This document shows positions 54,958 to 64,000 of a stretch of 64,000 nucleotides of DNA, piece by piece. Both the position numbers and the translations under genes were made by a program. The DNA comes from Heyndrickxia camelliae. Lineage in GTDB: Bacteria > Bacillota > Bacilli > Bacillales > Bacillaceae_C. The stretch covers positions 248,001-312,000 of the forward strand of contig NZ_PIQO01000001.1 in assembly GCF_002844575.1 (NCBI RefSeq). Reading direction: 5' to 3'. Positions within the stretch are counted from its first letter, which is position 1. The number at the start of each line of letters is the position of its first letter. The notes beneath the pieces are model-generated. The model had not been told where the DNA came from. It saw nothing but the letters and a program-made list of their open reading frames with translations, and made no database searches.

Positions 54958-56646
54958 ATGAGAAAGACGAAAGGTAGATTAGGAATTCTACTTGCTCTTT
55001 CATTAGTTCTTAGCATGATTCTAGGAGCCTGTGGCACTAAGAGTAAGGATACAAGCAATGCTGGAAGTTCAGACAGCAACGCTAAACAAGTTCTGAACAT
55101 TATGGAAACTGCAGAAATTCCAACAATGAATACTTATATGGCACAAGATGCTGCCTCATATAATGTAATGAACCAAGTATTTGAAGGGTTAATGAGACTT
55201 GATCAAAATAATAAACCAACACTTGGTATGGCAGCTGCTGAACCAACCGTAAATGCTGATAAAACAGTATATACATTCAAAATTCGTGATGCTAAATGGT
55301 CAAATGGGGATCCGGTAACAGCTAACGACTTCGTTTATGCATGGAGACAAGCTATCGATCCAAAAAATGCTTCACCATATGGAGCATATATGATGGGTGG
55401 CGTTATTAAAAACGCTAGCGAAATTGCAGCTAATAAGAAAAAACCTGAAGAGTTAGGTGTAAAAGCTATCGATGATAAAACACTTGAGGTAACGTTAGAG
55501 CACCCTATCAACTATTTTGAGTCATTAATGACATTCCCGTTATTCTACCCAATGAATCAAAAATATGTGGAATCTAAAGGGAAAGAATATGCTACTAATA
55601 GTGATAACATGATTTACAATGGTCCGTTTACTTTAACAAAATGGAACGGAACAGGAGATACTTGGACTTATGAAAAGAACCCAAATTATTGGGATAAAGA
55701 TACTGTAAAACTTTCTCAAATCAATGTAAATGTGGTTAAAGATCCAGGAACAGTAGTGAATCTATATGATACAAGCAAGCTTGATTGGGGTATCTTGAGC
55801 GGAGAATATGCAGCTCAACTCAAAAACAGTCCAGATTATAAAGTTTTACCGGAACCAACTGTGTTCTATTTGAAATTTAACCAAGAACGTGCAAACAAAA
55901 AGACAGTACTTGCAAACGTAAATATCCGAAAAGCAATTGCAATGGCATTTGATAAAAAAGCGATGGCTGACACTATTCTTGCTAACGGTTCAATCGCAGC
56001 AAATGGTTTATATCCGAAGAATTTCACTACAACCAAACCTAATGGTGAGGGTGAAGATGTTCGCAAAGCGAATGGTGATATTCTAAAATATGATGCTAAA
56101 AAAGCAACAGAACTTTGGAAAAAAGGCTTGAAAGAGATAGGGAAATCTACCGTGACATTAGAATTATTAGGTGATGATACTGAAAATTCTAAGAAAATGG
56201 ATGAATACCTAAAAGGTCAGTTAGAAAAGAATTTACCAGGATTATCAATTAAATTAAGCCAACTTCCATTTAAAGTTCGCTTAGATCGTGATACGAAACA
56301 AGATTATGATATTGAATTTGCTGGATGGGGTCCAGATTATCAAGATTTATACACTTTCTCTAATCTATTTATAACAGGTGGAGATCAAAACAGAATGGGA
56401 TATTCTGACCCTGCTTATGATAAGTTAGTCAATGATGCTTATACAAAACTTGGTAAAGGTGTCTCATCTGAACAATATATTCAAATGCAATTAGATGCAG
56501 AAAAAATTCTACTTGATAAAGATGCAGCAATTGCTCCTGTATATCAAAGAGCACTTGCGGTTTTACAAAAACCATATGTAAAAGGTATTGTAAAACATCC
56601 ATTTGGACCTGATTACAGTTACAAGTGGGCTTCTATTCAAAAATAA
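54958..56646 (+). CDS. oppA: Oligopeptide ABC transporter substrate-binding lipoprotein
   Basis: SBP_bac_5 family, 562 aa. GGGAGG before the ATG. Lipoprotein signal with LGAC, lipidated Cys25. Family stretches: PTMNTYMAQDAASYNV, the TFKIRDAKWSNGDPVTANDF segment and FAGWGPDYQD. It captures peptides at the outer membrane face for OppBCDF. In B. subtilis it also carries signalling peptides into competence and sporulation pathways. First gene of a five-gene operon. Confidence 0.93.
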   Translation: MRKTKGRLGILLALSLVLSMILGACGTKSKDTSNAGSSDSNAKQVLNIMETAEIPTMNTYMAQDAASYNVMNQVFEGLMRLDQNNKPTLGMAAAEPTVNADKTVYTFKIRDAKWSNGDPVTANDFVYAWRQAIDPKNASPYGAYMMGGVIKNASEIAANKKKPEELGVKAIDDKTLEVTLEHPINYFESLMTFPLFYPMNQKYVESKGKEYATNSDNMIYNGPFTLTKWNGTGDTWTYEKNPNYWDKDTVKLSQINVNVVKDPGTVVNLYDTSKLDWGILSGEYAAQLKNSPDYKVLPEPTVFYLKFNQERANKKTVLANVNIRKAIAMAFDKKAMADTILANGSIAANGLYPKNFTTTKPNGEGEDVRKANGDILKYDAKKATELWKKGLKEIGKSTVTLELLGDDTENSKKMDEYLKGQLEKNLPGLSIKLSQLPFKVRLDRDTKQDYDIEFAGWGPDYQDLYTFSNLFITGGDQNRMGYSDPAYDKLVNDAYTKLGKGVSSEQYIQMQLDAEKILLDKDAAIAPVYQRALAVLQKPYVKGIVKHPFGPDYSYKWASIQK

Positions 56647-56775
56647 TTTTTGAACTAACAAGTATGGATGGAAAGAGAGTATATGAGAGTTGTACTCTCT
56701 TTTTCCCTGCATTAAAGTTGTCGAACTTTGACGAATTTTTTTAATTTATTGAAAGGTTCCTTAGGAGGTGCAGTA

Positions 56776-57705
56776 ATGGCGAAATATTTTCTTCAACGTG
56801 TTATATATATGATAATTACAATATTTCTCATCGCTTCTATCACGTTTTTCCTCATGAAGCTAATGCCGGGAACTCCTTTTAGCGCTCAGGCAAAACTATC
56901 ACCTGATCAGATTCACATAATGAATGAGAAATACGGATTAAATGAACCCGTACCTGTACAATATGCTCATTATATGTTGAATCTATTAAAGGGAGACTTA
57001 GGTACTTCTTTCCAATTTGATAACCGCGATGTTTCCACACTTATTGCCGAACGCATCGGTCCATCCGTAACTTTGGGTATTGAAGCATTAGTTTTTGGTA
57101 CGATAGTCGGTATACTCTTAGGTGTATTGGCAGCATTGAAGCAAAATACGTGGTTGGATTATGGAAGCACTTTTATCGCCGTTCTTGGAAAATCTATTCC
57201 TTCATTCGTATTTGCAGCAGTATTGCAATTATGGATTGGAGCTAAGTTACAATGGTTGCCGGTTGCTTATTGGAACGGTTTCTCTTATACGATTCTCCCA
57301 ACAATTGCGTTGGCCATGTTCCCAATAGCGACCGCGGCAAGATTTATGCGAACAGAGATGATAGATGTTTTAAGTTCTGATTACATTGTATTAGCAAGAG
57401 CAAAAGGAGCAAGTTCTTTTGAAATTGCATTTAAGCATGGTTTCAGAAATGCATTAATTCCGTTAATCACTGTTTTGGGTCCACTTGCAGTCGGTTTAAT
57501 GACTGGTTCCCTTGTTATTGAAAATATTTTTTCTATTCCAGGAATCGGTAACCAATTCGTTCAATCGATTATGACAAATGACTACGGAATCATTATGGGT
57601 ACTACGTTACTATTTGCTATTATGTTAGTCGTTATCATTTTAATCGTAGACTTACTATATGGAGTAATTGACCCACGGATTCGTTTATCGGGAGGGAAAA
57701 AATAA
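56776..57705 (+). CDS. oppB: Oligopeptide ABC transporter permease OppB
   Basis: 309 aa from ATG 56776 (MAKYFLQRVIYMIITIF), behind AGGAGGTG; the ORF extends to 56728 but that start precedes the site. Six membrane helices, N-terminal FLMKLMPGTPF, and the EAA loop AKGASSFEIAFKHGFRNALIP that contacts the ATPases. Its stop overlaps the oppC start (TAATG). Confidence 0.93.
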   Translation: MAKYFLQRVIYMIITIFLIASITFFLMKLMPGTPFSAQAKLSPDQIHIMNEKYGLNEPVPVQYAHYMLNLLKGDLGTSFQFDNRDVSTLIAERIGPSVTLGIEALVFGTIVGILLGVLAALKQNTWLDYGSTFIAVLGKSIPSFVFAAVLQLWIGAKLQWLPVAYWNGFSYTILPTIALAMFPIATAARFMRTEMIDVLSSDYIVLARAKGASSFEIAFKHGFRNALIPLITVLGPLAVGLMTGSLVIENIFSIPGIGNQFVQSIMTNDYGIIMGTTLLFAIMLVVIILIVDLLYGVIDPRIRLSGGKK

Positions 57706-58721
57706 TGATAGTAGAAGAAAAAATTTCACCAGAACAATTTCAACCCGCCCACATAGATACAGGAAAAGGAGAAGTTATCGAAAAGCCAAGCTTAACATTT
57801 TGGCAAGATGCGTGGCTTCGTGTTCGTAAAAATAAAGGTGCTATTGTAAGCATGGTTTTGCTTATAATCCTAATCATAATGGCATTTATTGGACCACATA
57901 TTAACCATTATGGATTTAATGATCAAAATCTGGCAAAAGCCAACCTGCCTCCGCGTATACCTGGTCTTGAAAAAATGGGAATTTTCGATGGAACACAAAC
58001 AGTTGCAGGACAAAAAGTAAATCTTTATGAGCAAAAAGGCATTAAAGATTATTATTGGTTTGGAACGGATTCATTAGGTCGTGATCTTTTCACCCGTGTA
58101 TGGAAAGGAACTCGCATCTCTTTATATATAGCATTTCTAGCAGCAGCTATTAATATGTTGATTGGTGTTGCATATGGTGCTATTTCAGGATATTACGGAG
58201 GTAAAGTAGACAATATTATGCAAAGGATTATTGAAATTTTATCAGGTATTCCTGATTTAGTAGTTGTAATCCTCATGATATTAGTATTACAGCCTGGAAT
58301 TATCTCCATTACAGTTGCCTTGACCATCACAGGATGGGTAGGTATGGCACGGGTTGTTCGTGGACAAATTTTAAAGTTGAAATCTCAGGAATATGTATTA
58401 GCTGCCAAAACACTAGGGGCTAAAGATGGTAAGATCATTTTCAAACATTTAATACCTAATATGGCCAGCGTTATTATTATCAATACAATGTTTATCATTC
58501 CGAGTGCAATATTCTTTGAATCTTTCTTAAGCTTTATTGGTTTGGGTCTTCAAGCACCGACTGCTTCATTAGGTACTCTAATAGAAGACGGATATAAAGT
58601 GCTTAGATTCCTTCCATATCAAATGCTTTTCCCGGCCGCTATCCTAAGTATTATTATGATTGCGTTCAACTTATTAGCCGATGGCCTTCGTGATGCACTA
58701 GATCCGAAGATGCGTGATTAA
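57705..58721 (+). CDS. oppC: Oligopeptide ABC transporter permease OppC
   Basis: 338 aa. A cytosolic N-terminus with WQDAWLRVRKNKGAIVS, six helices, the FGTDSLGRDLFTRVWKGTRIS loop and the EAA motif AAKTLGAKDGKIIFKHLIPN identify OppC. A periplasm-side insertion after helix 1 is normal for Bacillus OppC. Pairs with OppB. Confidence 0.93.
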   Translation: MIVEEKISPEQFQPAHIDTGKGEVIEKPSLTFWQDAWLRVRKNKGAIVSMVLLIILIIMAFIGPHINHYGFNDQNLAKANLPPRIPGLEKMGIFDGTQTVAGQKVNLYEQKGIKDYYWFGTDSLGRDLFTRVWKGTRISLYIAFLAAAINMLIGVAYGAISGYYGGKVDNIMQRIIEILSGIPDLVVVILMILVLQPGIISITVALTITGWVGMARVVRGQILKLKSQEYVLAAKTLGAKDGKIIFKHLIPNMASVIIINTMFIIPSAIFFESFLSFIGLGLQAPTASLGTLIEDGYKVLRFLPYQMLFPAAILSIIMIAFNLLADGLRDALDPKMRD

Positions 58722-58737
58722 AAGTGGGGTGAAATAA

Positions 58738-59808
58738 ATGGGCAAAATATTAGAGGTAAACGATCTTCATATCTCGTTCCATACCTTTGCTGGTGAGGTT
58801 CAGGCAATTCGCGGTGTAAACTTCGAATTAAACGAGGGCGAGACTCTTGCTATAGTAGGAGAATCTGGTTCCGGTAAATCTGTAACCACAAAGTCAATCA
58901 TGAGATTATTACCTAAACATAATTCCGAATTTAAAGCGGGCGAAATATTATTTGAAGGTAAAGATATAACAAAGATGTCGGAAAAAGAAATGCAAAAGAT
59001 TAGAGGAAAAGAAATATCTATGATATTTCAGGATCCAATGACATCTTTAAATCCAACTATGACAGTTGGCAAGCAGATTATGGAGCCGTTATTAAAACAT
59101 CAAAAATTAAGTAAGCATGAAGCAAAAAAACGTGTTATAGAGCTATTGAAATTGGTTGGTATTCCAAAAGCAGAGATTCGGTTTAAACAATACCCCCATC
59201 AATTTTCAGGCGGTATGAGACAACGTGTCGTAATTGCAATTGCATTGGCTTGTAATCCTAAAATCCTTATAGCAGACGAGCCTACGACAGCTTTGGATGT
59301 AACCATTCAAGCACAAATATTAGAGTTAATGAAGGATTTGCAGAAAAAAATTAACACTTCTATTATATTCATTACACATGACTTAGGAGTAGTAGCAAAT
59401 GTAGCAGACCGTGTAGCCGTTATGTATGGTGGAAAAATCGTGGAAGTTGGAACAGTCGATGAAATTTTCTACAACCCGCAACATCCATATACATGGGGAT
59501 TAATAAGCTCCATGCCAAGCTTGGATGCGGAGGATGAAGAATTATATGCGATACCCGGTACACCTCCCGATTTATTGAACCCGCCAGTTGGAGATGCTTT
59601 TGCAGCTCGTAATGAATACGCGATGAAAATAGACTTGGAAAAGCAACCGCCAATGTTTAAAATATCAGACACTCATTATGCAGCAACCTGGTTATTGCAT
59701 CCAAATGCACCAAAGGTTGAGCCGCCTACTGCTGTTAAAAAGCGTATGCGAAAATTCCATAATGAGACAGATTCTACTCCGAGTAAGGAGGTTGTAAAGA
59801 ATGTCTAG
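58738..59808 (+). CDS. oppD: Oligopeptide ABC transporter ATPase OppD
   Basis: 356 aa. Walker A GESGSGKSVTTKS, signature FSGGMRQRVVIAIAL, Walker B ILIADEPTTALD, H-loop THDLG. The C-terminal oligopeptide/dipeptide extension (PHPYTWGL-type segment and GTPPDLLNPP) is present. The end of the gene overlaps oppF by 8 bases. Confidence 0.93.
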   Translation: MGKILEVNDLHISFHTFAGEVQAIRGVNFELNEGETLAIVGESGSGKSVTTKSIMRLLPKHNSEFKAGEILFEGKDITKMSEKEMQKIRGKEISMIFQDPMTSLNPTMTVGKQIMEPLLKHQKLSKHEAKKRVIELLKLVGIPKAEIRFKQYPHQFSGGMRQRVVIAIALACNPKILIADEPTTALDVTIQAQILELMKDLQKKINTSIIFITHDLGVVANVADRVAVMYGGKIVEVGTVDEIFYNPQHPYTWGLISSMPSLDAEDEELYAIPGTPPDLLNPPVGDAFAARNEYAMKIDLEKQPPMFKISDTHYAATWLLHPNAPKVEPPTAVKKRMRKFHNETDSTPSKEVVKNV

Positions 59809-60739
59809 CAATGAAAAGTTATTGGAGATAAAACATTTAAAGCAGTATTTTAATAAAGGAAAAGCAAATGAAGTAAAAGCTATTGACGATATTTCCTTTG
59901 ATATATATAAGGGAGAAACGCTGGGACTTGTTGGTGAATCCGGATGCGGAAAATCGACAACAGGCAGAACAATCATCCGTTTATATAATGCTACAGATGG
60001 TGAAGTATTATATAATGGGGAAAATGTTCATGCCAAAAAAACTCGAGCAGAGTTAAAGAAATTTAATCAGAAAATGCAAATGATTTTCCAGGATCCGCAA
60101 GCATCTTTGAATCCGAGAATGAAGATTGCTGATATTATTGCAGAGGGTATCGATATACATGGATTAGCTAAATCCAAAGAAGATAGAATGAATAGGGTTT
60201 ATAGTCTGCTTGAAACAGTTGGTTTAAACAGAGAGCATGCCAACCGATATCCTCATGAATTTTCTGGGGGACAAAGACAACGTATTGGAATTGCGCGGGC
60301 ATTAGCAGTAGAACCTGAATTTATAATTGCTGATGAGCCAATTTCCGCACTAGATGTGTCCATTCAAGCTCAAGTTGTTAACCTATTGAAAAAACTTCAG
60401 AAAGAAAAAGGGCTTACTTATTTATTTATCGCCCATGATTTGTCAATGGTGAAATATATTAGCGACCGCATCGGGGTAATGTATTTTGGAAAGTTAGTAG
60501 AATTAGCACCTGCTGATGATTTGTACAATAATCCAATGCACCCATATACACAATCACTACTTTCTGCGATTCCGCTTCCAGATCCGGATTATGAACGCTC
60601 ACGTATTAGAAAAACGTATGATCCGAAGATCCACCAATATGCGGACGGTGAAGAGGTAAAAATGCGGGAAGTTGCGCCTGGACATTTTGTTTACTGCTCG
60701 GAGAAGGAACTTAAACAATATAAAGCTTTATATAAGTAG
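59801..60739 (+). CDS. oppF: Oligopeptide ABC transporter ATPase OppF
   Basis: 312 aa. Walker A GESGCGKSTTGR, signature FSGGQRQRIGIARAL, Walker B FIIADEPISALD, H-loop AHDLS, C-terminal HPYTQSLLSAIPLPDP. Forms the ATPase heterodimer with OppD. Last protein gene of the operon; a structured segment and a terminator follow. Confidence 0.93.
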   Translation: MSSNEKLLEIKHLKQYFNKGKANEVKAIDDISFDIYKGETLGLVGESGCGKSTTGRTIIRLYNATDGEVLYNGENVHAKKTRAELKKFNQKMQMIFQDPQASLNPRMKIADIIAEGIDIHGLAKSKEDRMNRVYSLLETVGLNREHANRYPHEFSGGQRQRIGIARALAVEPEFIIADEPISALDVSIQAQVVNLLKKLQKEKGLTYLFIAHDLSMVKYISDRIGVMYFGKLVELAPADDLYNNPMHPYTQSLLSAIPLPDPDYERSRIRKTYDPKIHQYADGEEVKMREVAPGHFVYCSEKELKQYKALYK

Positions 60740-60748
60740 ATAAATGAA

Positions 60749-60887
60749 AGGACCTGTTCATCGATGTACAAACTACAGGGCTTCATCAAGATAAGGGGAA
60801 ACACGGTTAACAGGTATGGGAACCGATGTTGACCTAATTCTGGGAGGAGATTGGAAGTTTGTTAGTTGATAGGTCCTGAATTTAGAC
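60749..60887 (+). ncRNA. Possible structured RNA or tiny ORF downstream of oppF
   Basis: A segment visibly richer in G and C than its surroundings. AGGACCT (60749-60755) can pair with AGGTCCT (60871-60877) to enclose about 115 nt; ACCTGTT (60752-60758) can instead pair with AACAGGT (60809-60815), so the two helices exclude each other. A strong terminator follows directly. A 22-codon ORF (60764-60832, MYKLQGFIKIRGNTVNRYGN...) lies inside but has a poorly placed ribosome binding site. I do not recognise a known riboswitch or tRNA. The rest of the 493-base gap up to spx is AT-rich without a gene. Confidence 0.35.
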
Positions 60888-60928
60888 AAATAAATCGACC
60901 TGAATTGGGTCGATTTATTTATTTTTTT
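60888..60928 (+). terminator. Intrinsic terminator of the opp operon
   Basis: A 13-bp perfect stem (60888-60900 with 60908-60920), 7-nt loop, then ATTTTTTTA. Confidence 0.88.
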
Positions 60929-61232
60929 ATTGATTACAGTAATGAATTTTCAAATATTTAACTGAAATTGAGAATCATTTTAAGGTTATTTTAATGTTGA
61001 GGATCTATAATATGTTTAACGAAACGGAAGAGGGGGCATATACAAGTATAAGCAATTCACAAAAAAGTCATGATTTCATGATGGTCACATCAATTTTTCA
61101 AAAAGTATATTCATGGAAGTCCATATAGTGTATAATACATAATATAGATTTCTTTATTAAAGTAATTTTAAATTAAGAATGGTAACCGAAATTGGTGAAT
61201 CATTAAAAAATATAAGGAGTGTGGAATGATAT

Positions 61233-61628
61233 ATGGTAACATTATACACTTCACCAAGTTGTACATCATGTAGAAAAGCAAGAAGCTGGCTTGAAGAAAA
61301 TAATATTTCATATAAAGAGCGCAATATTTTTTCAGAACCACTGAGCCTGGAAGAAATTAAAGAAATCCTTCGAATGACAGAGGATGGCACAGATGAAATC
61401 ATTTCTACAAGGTCTAAGACATTTCAAAAGCTTAATGTAGATTTAGAAACATTACCTTTGCCAGATCTGTTTAACCTAATTCAAAAAAATCCCGGATTAT
61501 TAAGAAGACCAATAATCTTGGATGAAAAGAGACTTCAGGTTGGATATAATGAAGATGAAATTCGGAGATTCTTACCTCGCAAGGTACGTACGTTTCAGCT
61601 TCGTGAAGCTCAAAAACTTGTTAATTGA
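61233..61628 (+). CDS. spx: Transcriptional regulator Spx
   Basis: ArsC-fold global stress regulator, 131 aa, the usual length. The redox switch Cys10-Cys13 (PSCTSC) is present, as are RSKTFQKLN and [22 protein letters not shown]. It binds the RNA polymerase alpha subunit under thiol stress and is degraded by ClpXP. ATAAGGAG lies upstream. The yjbC gene that precedes spx in B. subtilis is absent. Confidence 0.95.
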   Translation: MVTLYTSPSCTSCRKARSWLEENNISYKERNIFSEPLSLEEIKEILRMTEDGTDEIISTRSKTFQKLNVDLETLPLPDLFNLIQKNPGLLRRPIILDEKRLQVGYNEDEIRRFLPRKVRTFQLREAQKLVN

Positions 61629-62065
61629 TAATTAAGTTAGCTTTCACATTGAGTTTCTCATTCGAATGTTTGGATATCGATAAGAACATTGCTGAATAAT
61701 AATCTTATCTACTATATATAACGCCTTTTATTCGAAAGAATAAAGGCGTTTTTATGTCAATAATTAGTTAAAAGTGGTTGTATTCGCATATACATGACGG
61801 AAACGGGCAAACTGATTATCATATGTTTTAATTGGATCATTTTTTAATCATTACATCTTGAAAATTTTCAGAATTTCCGTTAAAATAAGCAGAATAATAA
61901 TTTATTTAGGTATTTGTGGATTTTTTAAAATTGGGAGTAATTTTATTTCCATTTATCGCACTTTTATCATAGAATAAGAGTACAAGGTGTAAACAATATT
62001 AATATCACTGATCTTTTTAGTAAGATGTCCGTTCAACACTTTTAAACAGAAGGGAGAGTTGATGT
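61629..62065. other. Gap between spx and mecA
   Basis: A gene-free gap of 437 bases. It contains the spx terminator and a weak CodY-like 15-mer at 61873-61887 (12 of 15 matches). Otherwise AT-rich with no ORF or repeat that I can support. Confidence 0.5.
61720..61753 (+). terminator. Intrinsic terminator after spx
   Basis: Stem AACGCCTTTTATTC/GAATAAAGGCGTT (one bulged T), GAAA loop, T5. Confidence 0.85.
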
Positions 62066-62725
62066 ATGGATATCGAAAGAATTAATGAAAATACGGTTAA
62101 ATTTTATATATCATATTTAGATATTGAAGAAAGAGGCTTTGATCGCGAAGAAATATGGTACAATCGTGAAAGAAGCGAGGAATTGTTCTGGGAAATGATG
62201 GATGAAATTCATCATGAAGAGGAATTTGTTCCAGAAGGTCCACTCTGGATTCAAGTACAGGCAATGGAAAAAGGCCTAGAAGTACTCGTTACAAAAGCTC
62301 AACTTTCAAAGGATGGTCAAAGGTTTGAACTTCCTATACCAGAGGATAAATTAAAAGATTTTCCTATCAATGAGCAAATAGAGGAATTTTTAGACGAACA
62401 TTTTCATTCCAGGCCAATGCAGGATAACGAAGATGATTTATTAGAATTTATGGTTTCCTTTAGAGACTTTGAAGACGTTATATCATTGTCTAAGAGGAAC
62501 GGTCTAGATAGCATTAAGACAAAATTATTCTCTTATAATAATAAATATTATCTTTATGTAGAATTTATCGATGAACTATTAGAGGAAGAAGAAATAGATA
62601 ATATATTAAGTATTTTACTCGAATATGGAGAAGAATCGACATATACCGTGCATCGCTTGGAGGAATATGGAAACACCATTATTGAAAAAGATGTATTTGA
62701 TAAAATAAATGAATACTTTAAATAA
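62066..62725 (+). CDS. mecA: Adaptor protein MecA
   Basis: 219 aa, close to the B. subtilis length. N-terminal MDIERINENTVKFYISYLDIEERGF is the substrate-binding domain that recruits ComK; an acidic linker follows; the C-terminal domain that docks to ClpC ends TYTVHRLEEYGNTIIEKDVFDKI. GGGAGAG precedes the ATG. The neighbours spx and coiA match the B. subtilis order. Confidence 0.95.
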   Translation: MDIERINENTVKFYISYLDIEERGFDREEIWYNRERSEELFWEMMDEIHHEEEFVPEGPLWIQVQAMEKGLEVLVTKAQLSKDGQRFELPIPEDKLKDFPINEQIEEFLDEHFHSRPMQDNEDDLLEFMVSFRDFEDVISLSKRNGLDSIKTKLFSYNNKYYLYVEFIDELLEEEEIDNILSILLEYGEESTYTVHRLEEYGNTIIEKDVFDKINEYFK

Positions 62726-62759
62726 AATCCGATGGTTTGTTAATCGGATTTTATTTTTT
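62724..62759 (+). terminator. Intrinsic terminator after mecA
   Basis: A 10-bp perfect stem AAAATCCGAT/ATCGGATTTT with a 9-nt loop and T6. Confidence 0.85.
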
Positions 62760-62819
62760 ATCTTTTTTTAGAGGAATTTGCGAAAGCGAATGGAATATAG
62801 ACTAGGAAGGAGGGATGTC

Positions 62820-64000
62820 ATGCTAACTGCACAAACAAAAGATGGAAAAGTCTATAATTTAGCCGGTAGGAAAGATATTCAATATTTACATGAACTAAAG
62901 AAGAAAGTTTTATTTTATTGTCCAGTTTGTAGGGAACGTGTTAATTTAAAAGCTGGATCACAAAAAATTCCTCATTTTTCCCATCAAAAATCTTCGAAAT
63001 GCACTTATATTTCAGAACCGGAAAGTATTCAACATATGCTAGGGAAGGCGGATTTATATTTTTGGCTTCTAAATCAGGGCTATAAGGTCCATTTAGAGAG
63101 ATTTTTGCCAAAACTAAACCAGCGTCCTGATATTTTGGTCAAAAGAAATGGGCAGTGGTTTGCTATTGAATATCAATGCTCGCCAATTTCTCTAAAGACA
63201 CTAAATAGTCGTACGAATGGATATGAAACCCATCACATTAAGCCAATTTGGATTATAGGTGGATACCCATTTCAGAATAGAAAGGGTGGATATTTTCAAT
63301 TAAATGATTTTTTTTGGTCATTCATTCAAGCTAGCGAAACATTCGGTTTAACCCTTCTCAGTTATACACCACAGGCACAACAATTCCACTTTCTAAGCAA
63401 TATTTCACCAATTTCTTCTAGAAAAGTTAAAGGCACGTATACTAATACTAGCTTAGGAAAAGTATCCTTTCCGATAGTATTTTCCAACCCATTTAGGCCA
63501 AAACATAAAGTCGATGCTTACTGGTTTTTACAGAAACGAAAATGGTTACTGCAAAAACTAGTTTATGGAAAAGCATTTCAAGATCCTTTTCTATTATCCG
63601 TATATGAATGCTATTGCCACCCCTTGTTTTTACCACCTGCTATTGGTCTGCCAGTGGATTATATGGGGGTTTGTAAAACACATCCTGTAGTTTGGCAATT
63701 TTATATTTGGCGCGACTGTTTGCGATTCTTAAGGATTGGTGAAAGAATAACGTTTACGCAGGTTATAGATGCGATTGAAACTCGGAAGAAATACCACTAT
63801 ATACAATTTAGAGACCTCCCATTTGTGCATCATAGCTATCAAAACAGAATGATTTTTCTATATTTACAAATGCTAGTTCATTCAACCTATTTAAAAGAGG
63901 TGAAGAAAGGTACATTTGTGCTGAATAAAACGATAACCATTCCAAAGAATATGGAAGAAGTAAATTTATACGAAAAAGAATTTCTTCAGAAATACGGAGA
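62820..64000 (+). CDS. coiA: Competence protein CoiA, 3' partial
   Basis: Reading frame open from ATG 62820 to the window edge (393 codons). AGGAAGGAGG precedes it. N-terminal MLTAQTKDGKVYNLAGRKD, a Cys pair CPVC followed by PHFSH, then a restriction-endonuclease-like core with RPDILVKRN and IEYQCS (D...ExQ), typical of the CoiA family. It promotes recombination during transformation. Its place after mecA matches yjbF/coiA; pepF would be expected next. Confidence 0.92.
   Translation, partial: MLTAQTKDGKVYNLAGRKDIQYLHELKKKVLFYCPVCRERVNLKAGSQKIPHFSHQKSSKCTYISEPESIQHMLGKADLYFWLLNQGYKVHLERFLPKLNQRPDILVKRNGQWFAIEYQCSPISLKTLNSRTNGYETHHIKPIWIIGGYPFQNRKGGYFQLNDFFWSFIQASETFGLTLLSYTPQAQQFHFLSNISPISSRKVKGTYTNTSLGKVSFPIVFSNPFRPKHKVDAYWFLQKRKWLLQKLVYGKAFQDPFLLSVYECYCHPLFLPPAIGLPVDYMGVCKTHPVVWQFYIWRDCLRFLRIGERITFTQVIDAIETRKKYHYIQFRDLPFVHHSYQNRMIFLYLQMLVHSTYLKEVKKGTFVLNKTITIPKNMEEVNLYEKEFLQKYG

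Noticed and set aside
60781-60830. CTTCATCAAGATAAGGGG resembling the start of a SAM (S-box) riboswitch
   Set aside because: The conserved S-box core and multi-helix layout are not found, and it lies after oppF rather than before a methionine gene.
61125-61145. TATAATACATAATA as a PerR box before spx
   Set aside because: The two arms are not inverted copies (TTATAAT-N-ATTATAA is required); it is more likely a -10 region.

Overview
The window is a low-GC Firmicutes chromosome segment, most likely from a spore-forming Bacillaceae genus outside the B. subtilis group. The evidence is strong AGGAGG-type ribosome binding sites, frequent TTG/GTG starts, a complete gerP spore-coat operon, and gene order that follows the B. 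subtilis addBA-gerP-yis-yit-yja-yjb region with insertions and losses. No rRNA, tRNA, CRISPR array, transposase or prophage is visible. Two genes are cut by the window edges: a BTAD/SARP-type regulator on the left and coiA on the right.

Region 1 (2-16347) is accessory carbon metabolism and holds two adjacent modules. The first has the regulator's C-terminal half, a LIV-type ABC importer (lipoprotein, two ATPases, two permeases), a KAS III-like enzyme with an altered catalytic triad, a PhaZ-like alpha/beta hydrolase, a FabG-like reductase and, after a NUDIX gene, an acyl-CoA ligase. The importer promoter and the ligase promoter share a pair of TTGTAAC heptamers 11 bp apart, the layout used by SARP regulators. 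The second module is a 3-hydroxybutyrate regulon: a sigma-54 (-24/-12) promoter, a GntP-family permease, 3-hydroxybutyrate dehydrogenase and a PAS/AAA+/Fis activator of the HbcR type. An AIM24-family gene lies between the modules.

Region 2 (16348-32684) has addB-addA, the convergent gerPABCDEF operon with a sigma-K-like promoter, a DUF418 membrane protein, yisK, yisL, a large FIST-PAS-GGDEF-EAL protein and yisN. sbcDC, which follow addA in B. subtilis, are not here.

Region 3 (32898-42880) has a membrane-anchored GH13 alpha-amylase homologue that has lost its catalytic residues, an orphan ABC ATPase, an SDR, yajQ, a DUF3941 mini-gene, degV (yitS), yitT, an exported BsuPI/Ipi-type protein, yizC with a further small gene, yitU, yitV, yitW and yjzC.

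Region 4 (42881-64000) has clpB (between yjzC and yjzD), yjaU, yjaV, comZ without med, a YjzB-position gene, fabH-fabF behind a promoter with a FapR-like box, yjaZ, yjbA, trpS, a DUF3899 gene, the oppABCDF operon with a CodY-like box at its start, spx, mecA and the first 393 codons of coiA. A compact structured segment of unknown nature lies between oppF and its terminator.

Intergenic DNA carries several short repeat families (9541-9766, 16532-16578, 24071-24221 and 53126-53194; palindromic ACGGA...TCCG units; a TGAATT array before clpB). Intrinsic terminators are plentiful and several include the stop codon of the gene they end.
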